Assembly (NCBI GenBank): GCA_019359035.1
Contig: JAHHIC010000042.1
Span: 109,856 to 173,855 of the forward strand
Source of the DNA: Scytonematopsis contorta HA4267-MV1
GTDB taxonomy: Bacteria; Cyanobacteriota; Cyanobacteriia; Cyanobacteriales; Nostocaceae
Direction of reading: 5' to 3'
DNA: 64,000 nucleotides
The notes under the pieces were generated by a model. The model was not told where the DNA came from. It ran no database searches and saw only the letters and a program-made list of their open reading frames with translations. The number at the start of each line of letters is the position of its first letter. Position 1 is the stretch's first letter. Below are positions 47,601 to 55,752 of this stretch, piece after piece. The position numbers and the translations under genes were made by a program.

Positions 47601-47934
47601 TAAATGCTCGTGCTTGTTGCCAAAAATACTTTCCTGTGGTTTGAAAATCTTTTAAATTTAAAATACCTGATTTGCTTGCTTGTAAATTAAGTTGATTAAT
47701 TTGATGGGGAGTTTCTAAGTACGTGTCCAGCTTTTGATGAATACGGGAAGTAATTTCTGTTCTCCATTGAACCGCAAGGTCATTAACTGCTTTCTGCCCA
47801 TGTATGTATGAAAAATATCCCACTAATGCCACTGCTGTAAATATTTGCACCACAAATGGTACTGTCAAAACGGTTGACAAGCTTACTTTTCCATAAATAC
47901 GAGAGGAAGGGTGCTTTGTGGGTTTGTTAGACAT
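44620..47934 (-). CDS. Hybrid sensor histidine kinase with repeat-derived insert in the ATPase domain
   Basis: A 1104-residue membrane sensor. In order: a TM helix (about 20-42), a large extracytoplasmic Cache-type sensor (43-350), a second TM (about 353-373), HAMP, coiled coil, PAS (about 465-580), HisKA with SHELRTPLNVILGF, HATPase_c (NLLGNAIKFTTNGSV, DTGAGIS, GTGLGLAIS), a receiver domain with ILIVEDVVENRLLL and phospho-acceptor MDMLMPVMDG, and an alpha-helical C-terminus that may act as Hpt. Between RVKM and SIDFEIEDTGAGI of the ATPase domain, where homologues have a short loop, lie about 65 extra residues (near 726-790) of Gly/Asn/Glu and Pro/Ser repeats encoded by intergenic-type repeats. 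The ligand and output are unknown; kinase activity may be affected. Confidence 0.9.
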   Translation of the reverse strand: MSNKPTKHPSSRIYGKVSLSTVLTVPFVVQIFTAVALVGYFSYIHGQKAVNDLAVQWRTEITSRIHQKLDTYLETPHQINQLNLQASKSGILNLKDFQTTGKYFWQQARAFRVGYINFGNSQGEFIGAGLEEGDTLISEKLVNTPYKLFAVDDEGNRVGIAQVKPEAKPNDAEWYTDAAKAKQPIWSAVYNWQDSPDVLAISASQAVYDKNNSLIGVLGVDLILAEINNFLSSSKISLSGQTFIIERDGMLIASSTKEKPFIINNKGKAKRIKASQLKSPLAQATANYLQQHFGDLKKIKYEQQLNFTINGENQFLQVTPWKDKRGLDWLIVVVVPESDFMAQINANTRITIFLCLSTLFVATGVGIFTARWIANPISRLSHATQDLAKKAANADFNSGRLQQDITIHQIAEIGILGSSFNQMAEQIYTAFTDLEKINNELEIRVAERTAELKKTQNELLAIFSAMTELIMVFDADGRVIKILHATSELLYKPEEEVIGKTLHEIFSSDKADSFLNNIQDSLFNKKNFNIEYSLQIKEHEVWFAGTISPIDNKTVIFVTRDISDRKKSEVALQEALLTAQSASLAKSAFLSKMSHELRTPLNVILGFTQVMIRDNYLTQEQQDNINIIHRSGNHLLQLINDVLSMSKIESGEIQINENSFSLNHFLTNIHYILQNKANSKDIKLIFKTAPDIPEYIQTDESKLRQVLINLLGNAIKFTTNGSVTLRVKMGNGELFMGNGELGIGNCSWGMGNGENRESEKLKSIFPSFPSSPSSFPSIPLSYSPLPTPHSPSIDFEIEDTGAGISSEEINSLFTAFTQTETGRKSMEGTGLGLAISQQFVQAMGGNITVTSTPNQGSIFKFAIPVKLVDKIDENSKNFQKIIGLEPNQSKCRILIVEDVVENRLLLQKILEPIGFEVKTATNGLEGINQWKNWQPHLICMDMLMPVMDGYEATKHIKARNKNTIIIALTANAFDEQRQSILAAGCDDFICKPFQEEVLLKMIANHLGILYTYQNKQIAIVPRPSQLSIQSARLTQENLSIMPLQWLQELEHATSALDDILVMHLIKQIPANETELINSLLGLIENFRLDIVLKVTKEVLDINYN
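45559..45757. repeat. Repeat insertion inside the histidine kinase gene
   Basis: About 200 bases composed of GGGGAGTGGGGAGTGG, a GAAAGAGGAGGGGGAGG tract, and CCCCATTCCCCATGAACAATTCCC units, identical in type to intergenic repeats elsewhere. Its length keeps the kinase reading frame open. Confidence 0.9.
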
Positions 47935-48026
47935 GTCAACATTGGTAACAAAGAAGGCTGGATAATCTCTAGATTAACTCGCTTTATATTTAGTGTGGTG
48001 ACCTAAATATTTTTTATGCAAAAATT

Positions 48027-48054
48027 GTAGAGACGCGATTAATCGCGTCTCTAC
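48027..48054. repeat. 28-bp perfect palindrome, GTAGAGACGCGATT family
   Basis: Perfect GTAGAGACGCGATT/AATCGCGTCTCTAC palindrome between the divergent histidine kinase and MpaB-like genes. It is the same family as at 4847 and 29514. Confidence 0.9.
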
Positions 48055-48092
48055 ATTGTGGGGTCTTTAAAGTATTAAAGGGAAAGAAATCG

Positions 48093-48947
48093 GTGTATTT
48101 CCATCGCTATGATAATCTTCAGCACATTCTGCAACTCGACCCAGTTCAAGACCATTGTCAAATTTATAATTTAATCAATGGGTACGAGTTTCCGTGGGAC
48201 ATGACACGTTCATTGGAAGTGGCGTTGATGAAAACTTACTGCGTTCCTAGTATTTCTAAATTATTGGATAAAACCGGGGAGTTTAACAAGCGGCCACAAA
48301 AACGCTATGACGATACATCGATAATTGTTGTGGAAATGGTTAAATGGGGCTATGATAGCGAGCGTGGTCGCCAAGCTCTTGAACGAATGAATGTTATTCA
48401 CGGGCGTTTTAAAATAGCGAATGAAGATTTTCTTTATGTGCTTTCGACTTTTATTTATGAACCTATTCGTTGGAATGCTTGTTTTGGTTGGCGACGGATG
48501 TGTGAGCAAGAAATATTAGCTTCTTTTTACTTTTGGCGAGAAGTGGGTAAGCGGATGCATATTCAGAATATTCCGGAAACTTACGCAGAATTTGAACGCT
48601 ATAATATCGAATACGAACAGGCGAATTTTATTTACTCAGAAAGTAATGCTAGAGTTGGGGAAGCAACTAGTGGTTTATTTTTGAGTTGGTTTCCTTGGTG
48701 GATGCGTTTTTTTGTTAAGCCTGGACTGTATGCTTTATTTGATAAAACCATGCTTGATGCTTTTGGTTTTGAACCTGCTCCTAATTTTTTACAGGATGCG
48801 GTCGCAAATTCTTTGAAAATTAGGGGTAAAATTTTACGTTTTTTACCACCACTTACGCGACCTCATTTTGTTATCGATTACCCGATTCGTAGCTATCCTA
48901 ATGGTTACGAAATAAGCCAGCTAGGAGCAAAAGATAAAGCTGAATAA
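48093..48947 (+). CDS. MpaB/latex-clearing-type oxygenase family protein (DUF2236)
   Basis: A 284-residue protein resembling the MpaB/DUF2236 family, a haem-binding oxygenase fold that includes rubber oxygenases. Recognisable parts are GYEFPWDMTRSLEVALMKTY, NVIHGRFKIANEDFLYVLST (His-containing segment, about residue 108) and FVYEPIRWNACFGWRRMCEQ-like residues; the C-terminal part holds a hydrophobic stretch (LFLSWFPWWMRFFVKPGLYA). A function in oxygen-dependent lipid or terpenoid chemistry is possible. The start is GTG, preceded by AAAGGGAAAG at 48077-48086. The assignment is to family only. Confidence 0.78.
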   Translation: MYFHRYDNLQHILQLDPVQDHCQIYNLINGYEFPWDMTRSLEVALMKTYCVPSISKLLDKTGEFNKRPQKRYDDTSIIVVEMVKWGYDSERGRQALERMNVIHGRFKIANEDFLYVLSTFIYEPIRWNACFGWRRMCEQEILASFYFWREVGKRMHIQNIPETYAEFERYNIEYEQANFIYSESNARVGEATSGLFLSWFPWWMRFFVKPGLYALFDKTMLDAFGFEPAPNFLQDAVANSLKIRGKILRFLPPLTRPHFVIDYPIRSYPNGYEISQLGAKDKAE

Positions 48948-49355
48948 AAAGGCAGCATCCCAATTTTATAAAAACTTTCAAGAAACATATTCTATAATCC
49001 ATATCTATCAAGGGTTATAAGAAAATGTGTTTGTTTTATATTTTACGGTTGCGACAAACGCGACCGTCGGAGGCTGATATCTTGTGTCTTACGTATATAC
49101 AACTAATAAAAACAAATGTAGTCTTAAAGTTAACATTTACAATCTAAGCCGATTTCAAGTCCTCTTTAGAGGACTTTAGCTATTAGACAGGGAATTTATT
49201 CCCTGGCGGTTGTGGAAAGGGGTAACCGTATCTAAATAAATATAGTAGTGATTATGACATTTATTTTTATTGATGCAAGATGTCAGATAACTTATTTGCT
49301 GGAAATTGCTTATGGAAATAATTGCTAGCACCAAGGACACTTCTACAAACCCTGC
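48948..49355. other. Intergenic region with one double-hairpin repeat
   Basis: Contains a copy of the AGTCCTCT/AGAGGACT + CAGGGAATTTATTCCCTGG unit (49157-49206) and otherwise AT-rich sequence. No gene or RNA is recognisable. Confidence 0.6.
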
Positions 49356-49394
49356 AAAAAAAAGAAAAAGCAGTGGATTTCACCCAACTGCTTT
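49356..49394 (-). terminator. Rho-independent terminator of metF
   Basis: Read leftward: AAAGCAGT..ACTGCTTT stem with a 12-base loop followed by T-rich TTTCTTTTTTTT, 23 bases past the metF stop. Confidence 0.9.
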
Positions 49395-49416
49395 AGTTGC
49401 AAATTAGTAATTTAGT

Positions 49417-50346
49417 TTAATTCGCTACTAGTAATCCTGGTGCTTTCACCTCCGCCATATCTAAAATTGGCACAATCAAATCCTCCCGTCTAACCGCATA
49501 AATATGCACACCCTGACATAACTGTTGGGCAAATTGCACTTGCTCAGCAGCAATTTTTATACCTTCTTCGAGAGGGTCTTTTGCTTGCGCTAACCTATCA
49601 ATAATATGCTGAGGAATATTCACACCCGGAACAACGCGATTAATAAACTCTGCATTTTTTGCCGATTTCAACAGAAAAATTCCCGCTAAAACTGGTTTAT
49701 TACTCACGGAAGCAATTTTCTCCATAAACTTGGACAGCCTTTCAAAATCAGTAATTAACTGAGTCTGAAAAAACTGCGCTCCCGCTTGCAATTTTCGCTC
49801 AAAGCGACTTTGCAAACCTGACCAACTCGCGCACTGTGGGTCTACTGCTGCACCAGCAAATAAATCCAACCCTCCATCAGTTAAAGGCTTATCATTAAAA
49901 TCCAAACCAATATTTAGTTTTTGAATTGTTTGCAATAAACGTACCGCTTCCAAATCAAAAACACCTTTACAATCTGGATGGTCACCAGCTTTCACTGGGT
50001 CACCAGTCAACGCCAAAACGTTGCGGACACCCAAAGCATAAGCTCCCATCAAATCAGCTTGCAACCCGATACGATTTCTATCGCGACAAGCGAACTGACA
50101 AATCGGCTCAATACCGTGTTGCAATAAAATCACCGACGCCATAACCGGAGACATCCTTAACACAGCGCGGCTACCATCGGTAATATTGACAGCATGAACC
50201 CTCCCCTTAAGGGTCGCCGCCATTTTTACCATATGCTCCGGATTACCACCCTTTGGTGGCGTTACCTCAGCGGTAATTAAGAAATCACCAGCCTTAGTAG
50301 CTTCACGGAAAGAAGTCAAATTGTTTGTAAATTTGGTATCATTCAT
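49417..50346 (-). CDS. metF: Methylenetetrahydrofolate reductase
   Basis: A 309-residue flavoprotein that reduces 5,10-methylene-THF to 5-methyl-THF for methionine synthesis. Visible features are ITAEVTPPKGGN with the catalytic Glu of this family near the N-terminus, VNITDGSRAVLRMS, CQFACRDRNRIGLQADLMGA, VRNVLALTGDPV and FFQTQLITDFERL. No NAD(P)H-binding extension is present, as in bacterial MetF. It is monocistronic with its own terminator. Confidence 0.93.
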   Translation of the reverse strand: MNDTKFTNNLTSFREATKAGDFLITAEVTPPKGGNPEHMVKMAATLKGRVHAVNITDGSRAVLRMSPVMASVILLQHGIEPICQFACRDRNRIGLQADLMGAYALGVRNVLALTGDPVKAGDHPDCKGVFDLEAVRLLQTIQKLNIGLDFNDKPLTDGGLDLFAGAAVDPQCASWSGLQSRFERKLQAGAQFFQTQLITDFERLSKFMEKIASVSNKPVLAGIFLLKSAKNAEFINRVVPGVNIPQHIIDRLAQAKDPLEEGIKIAAEQVQFAQQLCQGVHIYAVRREDLIVPILDMAEVKAPGLLVAN

Positions 50347-50412
50347 AACCTTAAAGATTTCAGACCTTGGGTACAGCTATAACACAAATAACTCCCAAGC
50401 GGAAACCTCTAT

Positions 50413-50490
50413 TTGGAATGGGGAGTGGGGAAATTGCTAATTGCTAATGGGAAATTGCTAATTGCTAATGAGCAGTGGGAGTGGAAGTGG
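50413..50490. repeat. Short repeats between metF and the Uma2 gene
   Basis: GGGGAGTGGGGAAATTGCTAATTGCTAATGG units repeated about twice; low-complexity heptamer-like. Confidence 0.75.
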
Positions 50491-50554
50491 GAAACTTAAA
50501 CTTTCTTGACTCCAACCTGCTAAACTTTGGGTAAAGCCAACACCTAAAATACTT

Positions 50555-51205
50555 ATGACAAACACTATCCCTGTTGTCAAACCTATCAGCAAAATACACT
50601 TAGCACCCGGTAGCTTAGTGACTATCTATGATGTTACCTGGGAGGAATTTGAGTCGATTTTGCAGGAATTAGGAAACAAACGCGCTGCACGAGTTGCTTA
50701 CAATCAGGGAACATTAGAAATTATGGTTCCTCTACCCGAACACGAAATTCCTAGAGATTTAATATCTGATATCGTAAAAACTCTACTCAGGGCTAAAAAA
50801 ATTAAATATCAACCTTTTGGTTCCACCACTTTTAAACGCGAAGGTTTATCTGGTGTTGAACCTGATGCTTGTTTTTATATCAAAAATTGTCAAATGATGA
50901 TTGGTCGTCGTCGCTTACAAGCTGATGACCCTCCTCCTGATTTAGCTATTGAGACTGATGTCACATCTAAGACAACATTAGATGCATATGAAGCTATTGG
51001 AGTCCCTGAACTTTGGATTTATGATGGTGGCAACTTCACTATTTATTTGTTGCAAGATAATAAATATATAAAATCGAATATCAGCCCAAATTTTCCAGAA
51101 ATAAATATCAGCCAAATTATTACTACGACGGTGGAACGTTCGTGGGTAGTTGGAAATCTCCAGGCTTTAGAAGAGTTAGAGGGTAGCTTGGAAAAACTAA
51201 TTTAA
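50555..51205 (+). CDS. Uma2 family (PD-(D/E)XK-like, DUF820) protein
   Basis: A 216-residue member of the Uma2/DUF820 family, very numerous in cyanobacteria and carrying a PD-(D/E)XK nuclease-like core. Visible are TWEEFESILQELG, VRIEYNQGTLEIMVPLPEHE-like residues RVAYNQGTLEIMVPLP, GVEPDACFYIKN and the core PPDLAIETDVTSKTTLDAYEA with the acidic residue and the Lys pattern. The function is uncertain; nuclease activity is inferred from fold. The stop codon overlaps the tail of a ParD relic on the other strand. Confidence 0.85.
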   Translation: MTNTIPVVKPISKIHLAPGSLVTIYDVTWEEFESILQELGNKRAARVAYNQGTLEIMVPLPEHEIPRDLISDIVKTLLRAKKIKYQPFGSTTFKREGLSGVEPDACFYIKNCQMMIGRRRLQADDPPPDLAIETDVTSKTTLDAYEAIGVPELWIYDGGNFTIYLLQDNKYIKSNISPNFPEINISQIITTTVERSWVVGNLQALEELEGSLEKLI

Positions 51206-51354
51206 AGACGCTGCACTTCATCTATATTTTGCAATTGTTGGAGAGGTTTTTGCTTCCAGTCGCGTAGAGTTTCGCGAATTACCTCGCTGCTACTAACGTA
51301 TTCACCAGACGTTTTCAGTACTATTGTCCTATTGCGTCGGGTACAGGTTCGCAT
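51202..51354 (-). pseudogene. Relic of a ParD-type antitoxin (C-terminal part)
   Basis: A 50-residue reading frame, too short for routine calling: MRTCTRRN then RTIVLKTSGEYVSSSEVIR and ETLRDWKQKPLQQLQNIDEV. The core SGEYVSSSEVIRETLR matches the ribbon-helix-helix C-terminal helix pattern of ParD antitoxins (SGRYxSASEVVREALR). The normal N-terminus is missing and replaced by a short unrelated stretch, next to a fragment of the GCGTATCCGTAAGCGG repeat. No ParE toxin follows on that strand, so it is probably a remnant. Confidence 0.62.
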
Positions 51355-51846
51355 TCGCGAGTGAACATCCCAATTTTGTAATCATTTATGCGTATCCGTA
51401 AGCGGAATTTTTAGATGACATACTTTAGCTCCTGAAACATAATTTAGACAGAAAAGTCATTTTTGCGTGTCAAATGAGACTAAGAAAATGTCCAAATCTA
51501 GTATTCCCAGAAGCGTATGATTAATAACATTTAAATTTAAATAAGTTCGGTTGCGAATGTAGCTCAAATCCTCAAAATCCACATCCTTCCAATGCAATGG
51601 ATTTTCTGAGAAAGCTCAAGGTGAGCTGTTGCTGGGATGAAGGAAGACGATACTTGTTTTGTGGGTAGAGAAAACTTACGGGTTTAATCTATATCTTCTA
51701 CTGTCTATAATGCTTTAAGGATAGCTGTTTAGCTGCTGTTAGACCTGTGCTTCCTGTGTTATCATGCTTTCATCCGGAGCAGAGATTTTAAGTTATAGAA
51801 ACTTTTTTGTATAAAAACGCTAATTACTAAGTACGGACTTACATTT
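51355..51846. other. Intergenic region upstream of the toxin-antitoxin pair
   Basis: About 490 bases with a small fragment of the GCGTATCCGTAAGCGG repeat (about 51389-51406). No recognisable gene; it should hold the promoter of the antitoxin-toxin pair. Confidence 0.55.
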
Positions 51847-52038
51847 ATGAACAGTAGTACGGTGAAACAAAAAATACTAGATGCATTAGAAGAAATGCCG
51901 TCAGATGTAACTTTCTCTGAAGTGATGGAGCGCTTGTACTTTTTATATAAAGTAGACCAAGGATTAAAGCAAGTGGCCAATGGTGATATCATGTCACATG
52001 CAGAGGCTAAAGCACGTATCAAGAAATGGCAAGAATAA
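51847..52038 (+). CDS. Type II antitoxin of the ParE-type pair
   Basis: A 63-residue small acidic/basic helical protein (VKQKILDALEEMPSDVTFSE, MERLYFLYKVDQGLKQVANG, SHAEAKARIKKWQE). The ending DIMSHAEAKARIKKW is typical of cyanobacterial antitoxins that precede RelE/ParE toxins, where the C-terminus binds the toxin. Its stop overlaps the toxin start by 13 bases, the usual coupled arrangement, which supports the call. Confidence 0.85.
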   Translation: MNSSTVKQKILDALEEMPSDVTFSEVMERLYFLYKVDQGLKQVANGDIMSHAEAKARIKKWQE

Positions 52039-52337
52039 GTTGGACATCTCAAGCACTTGATGACTTACAGGCGATTGGCGATTTTATTGCTAGAGATGCA
52101 CCGACTTTTGCACAGGTTTTTGTAGATAAAGCCTTTGAGACAGTAGAACGGTTAGAGAATTTTCCACGTTCGGGACGAATAGTGCCAGAAATTAATCAAG
52201 AGAATATTCGAGAGATTATTTGGGGAAGCTATCGGATTGTTTACTTATTGACAGGTTATGAGGTAAGTATTCTGACAGTCTTTCATGCTTCAAGGTTGCT
52301 AAAAGCTTCTGATTTACAGACTAATGTCGGTCAATAG
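52026..52337 (+). CDS. RelE/ParE superfamily toxin
   Basis: A 103-residue toxin of the RelE/ParE superfamily. The N-terminal helix and loop RISWTSQALDDLQAIGDFIA and the C-terminal core NIREIIWGSYRIVYLLTGY..VFHASRLL are the family pattern, with FPRSGRIVPEI between. ParE members poison gyrase and RelE members cleave mRNA on ribosomes; the sequence looks closer to ParE. It is co-expressed with the preceding antitoxin. Confidence 0.9.
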   Translation: MARISWTSQALDDLQAIGDFIARDAPTFAQVFVDKAFETVERLENFPRSGRIVPEINQENIREIIWGSYRIVYLLTGYEVSILTVFHASRLLKASDLQTNVGQ

Positions 52338-52391
52338 TTGGGGGTATCTCAATACTCGTCGGTTAAGAGAATTCGATAACCGAAAAACCTT

Positions 52392-52419
52392 GTAGAGACC
52401 GTATTAATCCGGTCTCTAC
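52392..52419. repeat. 28-bp palindrome, GTAGAGACC variant
   Basis: Arms GTAGAGACCGTATT/AATCCGGTCTCTAC, with one unpaired-type position inside. Read leftward it is followed by TTTTT, so it may also act as terminator for trpS. It lies between convergent toxin and trpS genes. Confidence 0.8.
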
Positions 52420-52485
52420 ATACCCTGAATCACCACAAAAAATCCAAAACCTACGCAGTATTGGGGATATTTTGAAGTGTTTTGG

Positions 52486-53490
52486 TCAAGGCATAGAATA
52501 CCCCAAAGCGGCTTTAACTTGCTTCAAAGTTTGGTTAGCAATTTCACTGGCTTTTTGTCTTCCTTCTCGTAAAACTGACTCCAAATAACCTTTTTCATTC
52601 ATTACATCCTGATATTTATCTTGAATCGGCTTCAACGCATTAATTGCCGTTTCTGTCAACAACGGTTTAAATTGTCCCCAACCCATATCTGCACATTCAG
52701 TAGCTACCTCTTCCTTAGTTTTTCCCGAAAGCAGCATATATAGCGTTAATAAATTGTTACATTCGGGACGTTCCGGGTCGTCAAAAACTAAGCCTTTAAC
52801 TGGGTCTGTTTTACAACGTTTAATCTTTTTGGTAATTTCTTCTGGGGAATCCAATATATTAATACGACTCAATTCTGACGGGTCTGACTTCGACATTTTT
52901 TTTGTTCCATCGGTCAAACTCATCACCCGTGCTCCTTCTTTACGAATCAGTGGGTCTGGTAATTTTAATACCTTGCTTCCCTTACCAAATTGGTGATTGA
53001 ATCTATCAACAATATCTCGTGTTAATTCCAAATGTTGCTTTTGGTCTTCACCCACTGGTACTTTATCTGCTTGATATAGCAAAATATCAGCAGCCATTAG
53101 TACCGGGTAATCCAACAACCCGACACCCACATTTTCTCCTTGTTTGAGTGCCTTCTCCTTAAACTGAATCATATCTGTTAACCAGTTAAGAGGCGTAATA
53201 CAATTAAGCAACCAAGCAAGCTCACTGTGAGCAGAGACGTGGGATTGGACAAAAATCGTTGAATATTGTAAATCAATTCCACAGGCTAAATAGGATGCTG
53301 CAGTTTTGTAAGTATCTTGGGCTAACATCTCCGATTTGTGCGGTACAGTAATTGCGTGTAAATCGACTACGCAAAAATAATTATCAAACTGGTCTTGAAT
53401 TTCCACCCAGTTGCGAATAGCTCCCAAGTAGTTACCCAAATGTAAATTACCAGTCGGTTGAACTCCAGAAAAAATACGTTGCCTACCCAT
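52486..53490 (-). CDS. trpS: Tryptophanyl-tRNA synthetase
   Basis: Class I aminoacyl-tRNA synthetase of 334 residues charging tRNA-Trp. The HIGH-type motif is GNLHLGNYLGA near residue 12, and the KMSKS motif is complete in TKKMSKSDPSEL near residue 196. The QHLELTRDIVDRFN and CITPLNWLTDMIQFKEK segments are typical for TrpS. It is monocistronic and the start is ATG at MGRQRIFSGVQPTG. Confidence 0.97.
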   Translation of the reverse strand: MGRQRIFSGVQPTGNLHLGNYLGAIRNWVEIQDQFDNYFCVVDLHAITVPHKSEMLAQDTYKTAASYLACGIDLQYSTIFVQSHVSAHSELAWLLNCITPLNWLTDMIQFKEKALKQGENVGVGLLDYPVLMAADILLYQADKVPVGEDQKQHLELTRDIVDRFNHQFGKGSKVLKLPDPLIRKEGARVMSLTDGTKKMSKSDPSELSRINILDSPEEITKKIKRCKTDPVKGLVFDDPERPECNNLLTLYMLLSGKTKEEVATECADMGWGQFKPLLTETAINALKPIQDKYQDVMNEKGYLESVLREGRQKASEIANQTLKQVKAALGYSMP

Positions 53491-53712
53491 AAAATTTAAC
53501 TTAGTTCTCTTAAATCCCCATCATTACAGCTTGAGGGTAATAAAACACATTTAATTTTGACATTTTCTCAAGCTCCTGAGGAAAAAGATAACTTGCTCGC
53601 TATTTAAGAATGTATCACTACAAGATATTCTGCGTTAGCCTACGAAACTTTTTTAACAAGGCTTACGCAAAAAGTATCCTGAGTTCTTAATCTTTATTAT
53701 TCTTTGCGTCAA

Positions 53713-54060
53713 CTACGCTACTGTAGCATCACCAGAAGAATCATCAGACTCATCGTCAGGAATAATATCTTTTTCTTTCCCATCCACCTGAATATTATTT
53801 TCACTAGGGTTCCAATCAAGACCATCAAAAGTGTAATCAAATAAATCAGATGGGGTTATAATTCGCTCATCTCCCCTGAAGTAATATGCCTTTGTTAAAG
53901 CGCTACACAAATTATTAAGGACTCTGCCGCTAATTTGTTCAATTTCATCCAAGTTTTTTAATTTAGAGATAGAAGTTGGATGAATATAGGAAAGTTCAGC
54001 AAGTTCCTTGTTGCTAATTCTCTTTTCTGCCATTAGCATCCTCAGTCGCCAGCGAATCAT
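53713..54060 (-). CDS. XRE-type helix-turn-helix regulator with acidic tail
   Basis: A 115-residue protein. The N-terminal domain (MIRWRLRMLMAEKRISNKEL, AELSYIHPTSISKLKN, LNNLCSALT) is the short helix-turn-helix class common in cyanobacteria, similar to Cro/C1. A divergent C-terminal tail rich in Asp, Glu and Ser (NIQVDGKEKDIIPDDESDD) may bind a partner. It is divergent from the iteron-like array and unknown gene, 240 bases away, and could regulate it; this is inference from position. Confidence 0.85.
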   Translation of the reverse strand: MIRWRLRMLMAEKRISNKELAELSYIHPTSISKLKNLDEIEQISGRVLNNLCSALTKAYYFRGDERIITPSDLFDYTFDGLDWNPSENNIQVDGKEKDIIPDDESDDSSGDATVA

Positions 54061-54301
54061 CAGTTTAATAACCTTATGCTTTTTATTTACCTTATATAGT
54101 TTCTCTCATAGTCCGCTTTTATTACCAACTTGCACAAAAATCTTACCTATTTCGTTTCAAATATATATGGTAAACAATATTTATAATCTATGGGTAAAAT
54201 AATTAGTTCGCTTGCAGTATAATTATAAAATAAAATAAAGGCGACCGCCTATTCCAGCAAGAATACGAACGCCTTTAAGTAAAACCAAATAAAAGATACA
54301 G

Positions 54302-54454
54302 GGTCAATAACCAGCGACTAAAGTATGCGGTCAATAGCAGACCAAACATCAAAAGTAAGAGGTTAATGACAAACCAAGTATTTAAAACAAAGGGTCAAAG
54401 ACAAAATATTTTAAATACAGGGTCAAAGACAAAATATTTCAAATACAGGGTTTC
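54302..54454 (+). repeat. Iteron-like array of five to six GGTCAA direct repeats
   Basis: Direct repeats begin at 54302, 54329, 54361, 54393, 54421 and (partial) 54449, with spacings of 27, 32, 32, 28 and 28 bases. The last two are nearly identical (GGTCAAAGACAAAATATTT..AAATACAG); the first three are degenerate (GGTCAATAACC, GGTCAATAGCAG, GGTTAATGACAAACC). They stop 8 bases before an ATG. The spacing of about three helical turns suggests a protein-binding array. Confidence 0.8.
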
Positions 54455-54461
54455 TAACATC

Positions 54462-55691
54462 ATGCCACAAGTTAAGGGTGCAAATACAAAATATCCACAG
54501 TTGGTAGCACAAATTGAATTAAATCATTACATTTCTCAACAAGTTGATGTTGTTGCAGATGAAATAGAGAAAAATGCCTATTTCCTGGGACTAGGAGAAG
54601 CGACCTCAAATATTCTTCGTCAAGCCTTTTATTTAGCGGAATCAAAAGAAACCCGCTCCAAATTAGAATATAAGCAGCTATTGGCTGAACATGGTTGGAA
54701 AAAAGAGGATAAGAAATATCTCAAGTTAGCTGCTATCTTCTCAAAATTCTCTCCTCAAGATTTAGCGGCTATAGAACCAGATACTCTGTTTTTACTAGCC
54801 AAAAATCATAAAAAGTACGCACCAGTTCTTGAAAAATTGCTGGATTCGGGAGAAATCACCCAAGAGAAAGTGCGTCAGCTGATGTCTGAGCAACGCAAAC
54901 CAAAAACATCAGCCGAAGAGAAAGCCAGTATCTGGAGAAGGACTCCACAAGGTTTTAGGTATACTCAAATACCACCTATCCACGATGAAACTACTGGTGT
55001 GATTTTGCAGCGAATGATGGATGAAGAAGGCTTATCCGCTCAACAAATAGTAACAGAAGCCCTAAGTTTAAGAAAATCCTTTAAAGCAGGACTTTTAATA
55101 GAAGTATCCAATAGTCAGCAGTTAGATGATTTAGTTAATGAAGAGTTTGTTTATGAGGAATTGTCAGTAAATAATGTAAATAATAATGAAGTTCTAGAAG
55201 AAGTTTTAGATTTAAGTATTAACGACAACCCCAAGCATGACGAGATTTTAGAGAATATTATTTCAGAGGAAATTATTAATGTCGTTTTATCACCTGTCGT
55301 TGTCGAAGTCGATACGAGAAATGAAACAAATAATGTTGATTGCTTCTTTTCTACACTTGAGTCTTTAACGATTAGGTTAGATGATATTGTAGAAAATAAA
55401 CTTCGTTTAAATAGAAAACTTATTAAAGTCGCAGAAAAGTTAGTTGGGGAAATAGTTGATTTTTGTGACCAACAGCCAATTGCTGAGCAATGGGATACTC
55501 TAGCTAGTATCACCCGAAGACATTCCGATGGTTTAATGATGGTGATTGGATTTTTGGGTAAAGAACATCGGGATTGGTTCTTTAACTTACCTCAAATCTT
55601 GGCTTATAGTGCATTGAAAAATCCCTCAGAGTTGGAATGGGTCACCGAACATTTACGACAACAAGCGGTGGAATTGATGTGCGATATGTAG
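54462..55691 (+). CDS. Unknown 409-residue protein behind an iteron-like array
   Basis: Not recognised. From the ATG at MPQVKGANTKYPQLVAQ the protein is 409 residues, helical and charged, with no signal or membrane segment. The centre has RRTPQGFRYTQIPPIHDETT and GVILQRMMDEEGLSAQQIVTE, which looks like a small helical binding unit. A Val/Asn/Glu-rich region follows (about 245-315), then a helical end (SALKNPSELEWVTEHL). The upstream open frame (32 codons) is entirely the repeat array, so it is not used. A DNA-binding, replication or plasmid-related role is conceivable because of the array, but this is inference only. Confidence 0.72.
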   Translation: MPQVKGANTKYPQLVAQIELNHYISQQVDVVADEIEKNAYFLGLGEATSNILRQAFYLAESKETRSKLEYKQLLAEHGWKKEDKKYLKLAAIFSKFSPQDLAAIEPDTLFLLAKNHKKYAPVLEKLLDSGEITQEKVRQLMSEQRKPKTSAEEKASIWRRTPQGFRYTQIPPIHDETTGVILQRMMDEEGLSAQQIVTEALSLRKSFKAGLLIEVSNSQQLDDLVNEEFVYEELSVNNVNNNEVLEEVLDLSINDNPKHDEILENIISEEIINVVLSPVVVEVDTRNETNNVDCFFSTLESLTIRLDDIVENKLRLNRKLIKVAEKLVGEIVDFCDQQPIAEQWDTLASITRRHSDGLMMVIGFLGKEHRDWFFNLPQILAYSALKNPSELEWVTEHLRQQAVELMCDM

Positions 55692-55752
55692 TCATCCCTG
55701 GTAGTCATCCCTAAAATTGAAAAACGTAAATAAAAAGCTCAAATACTTGTCT

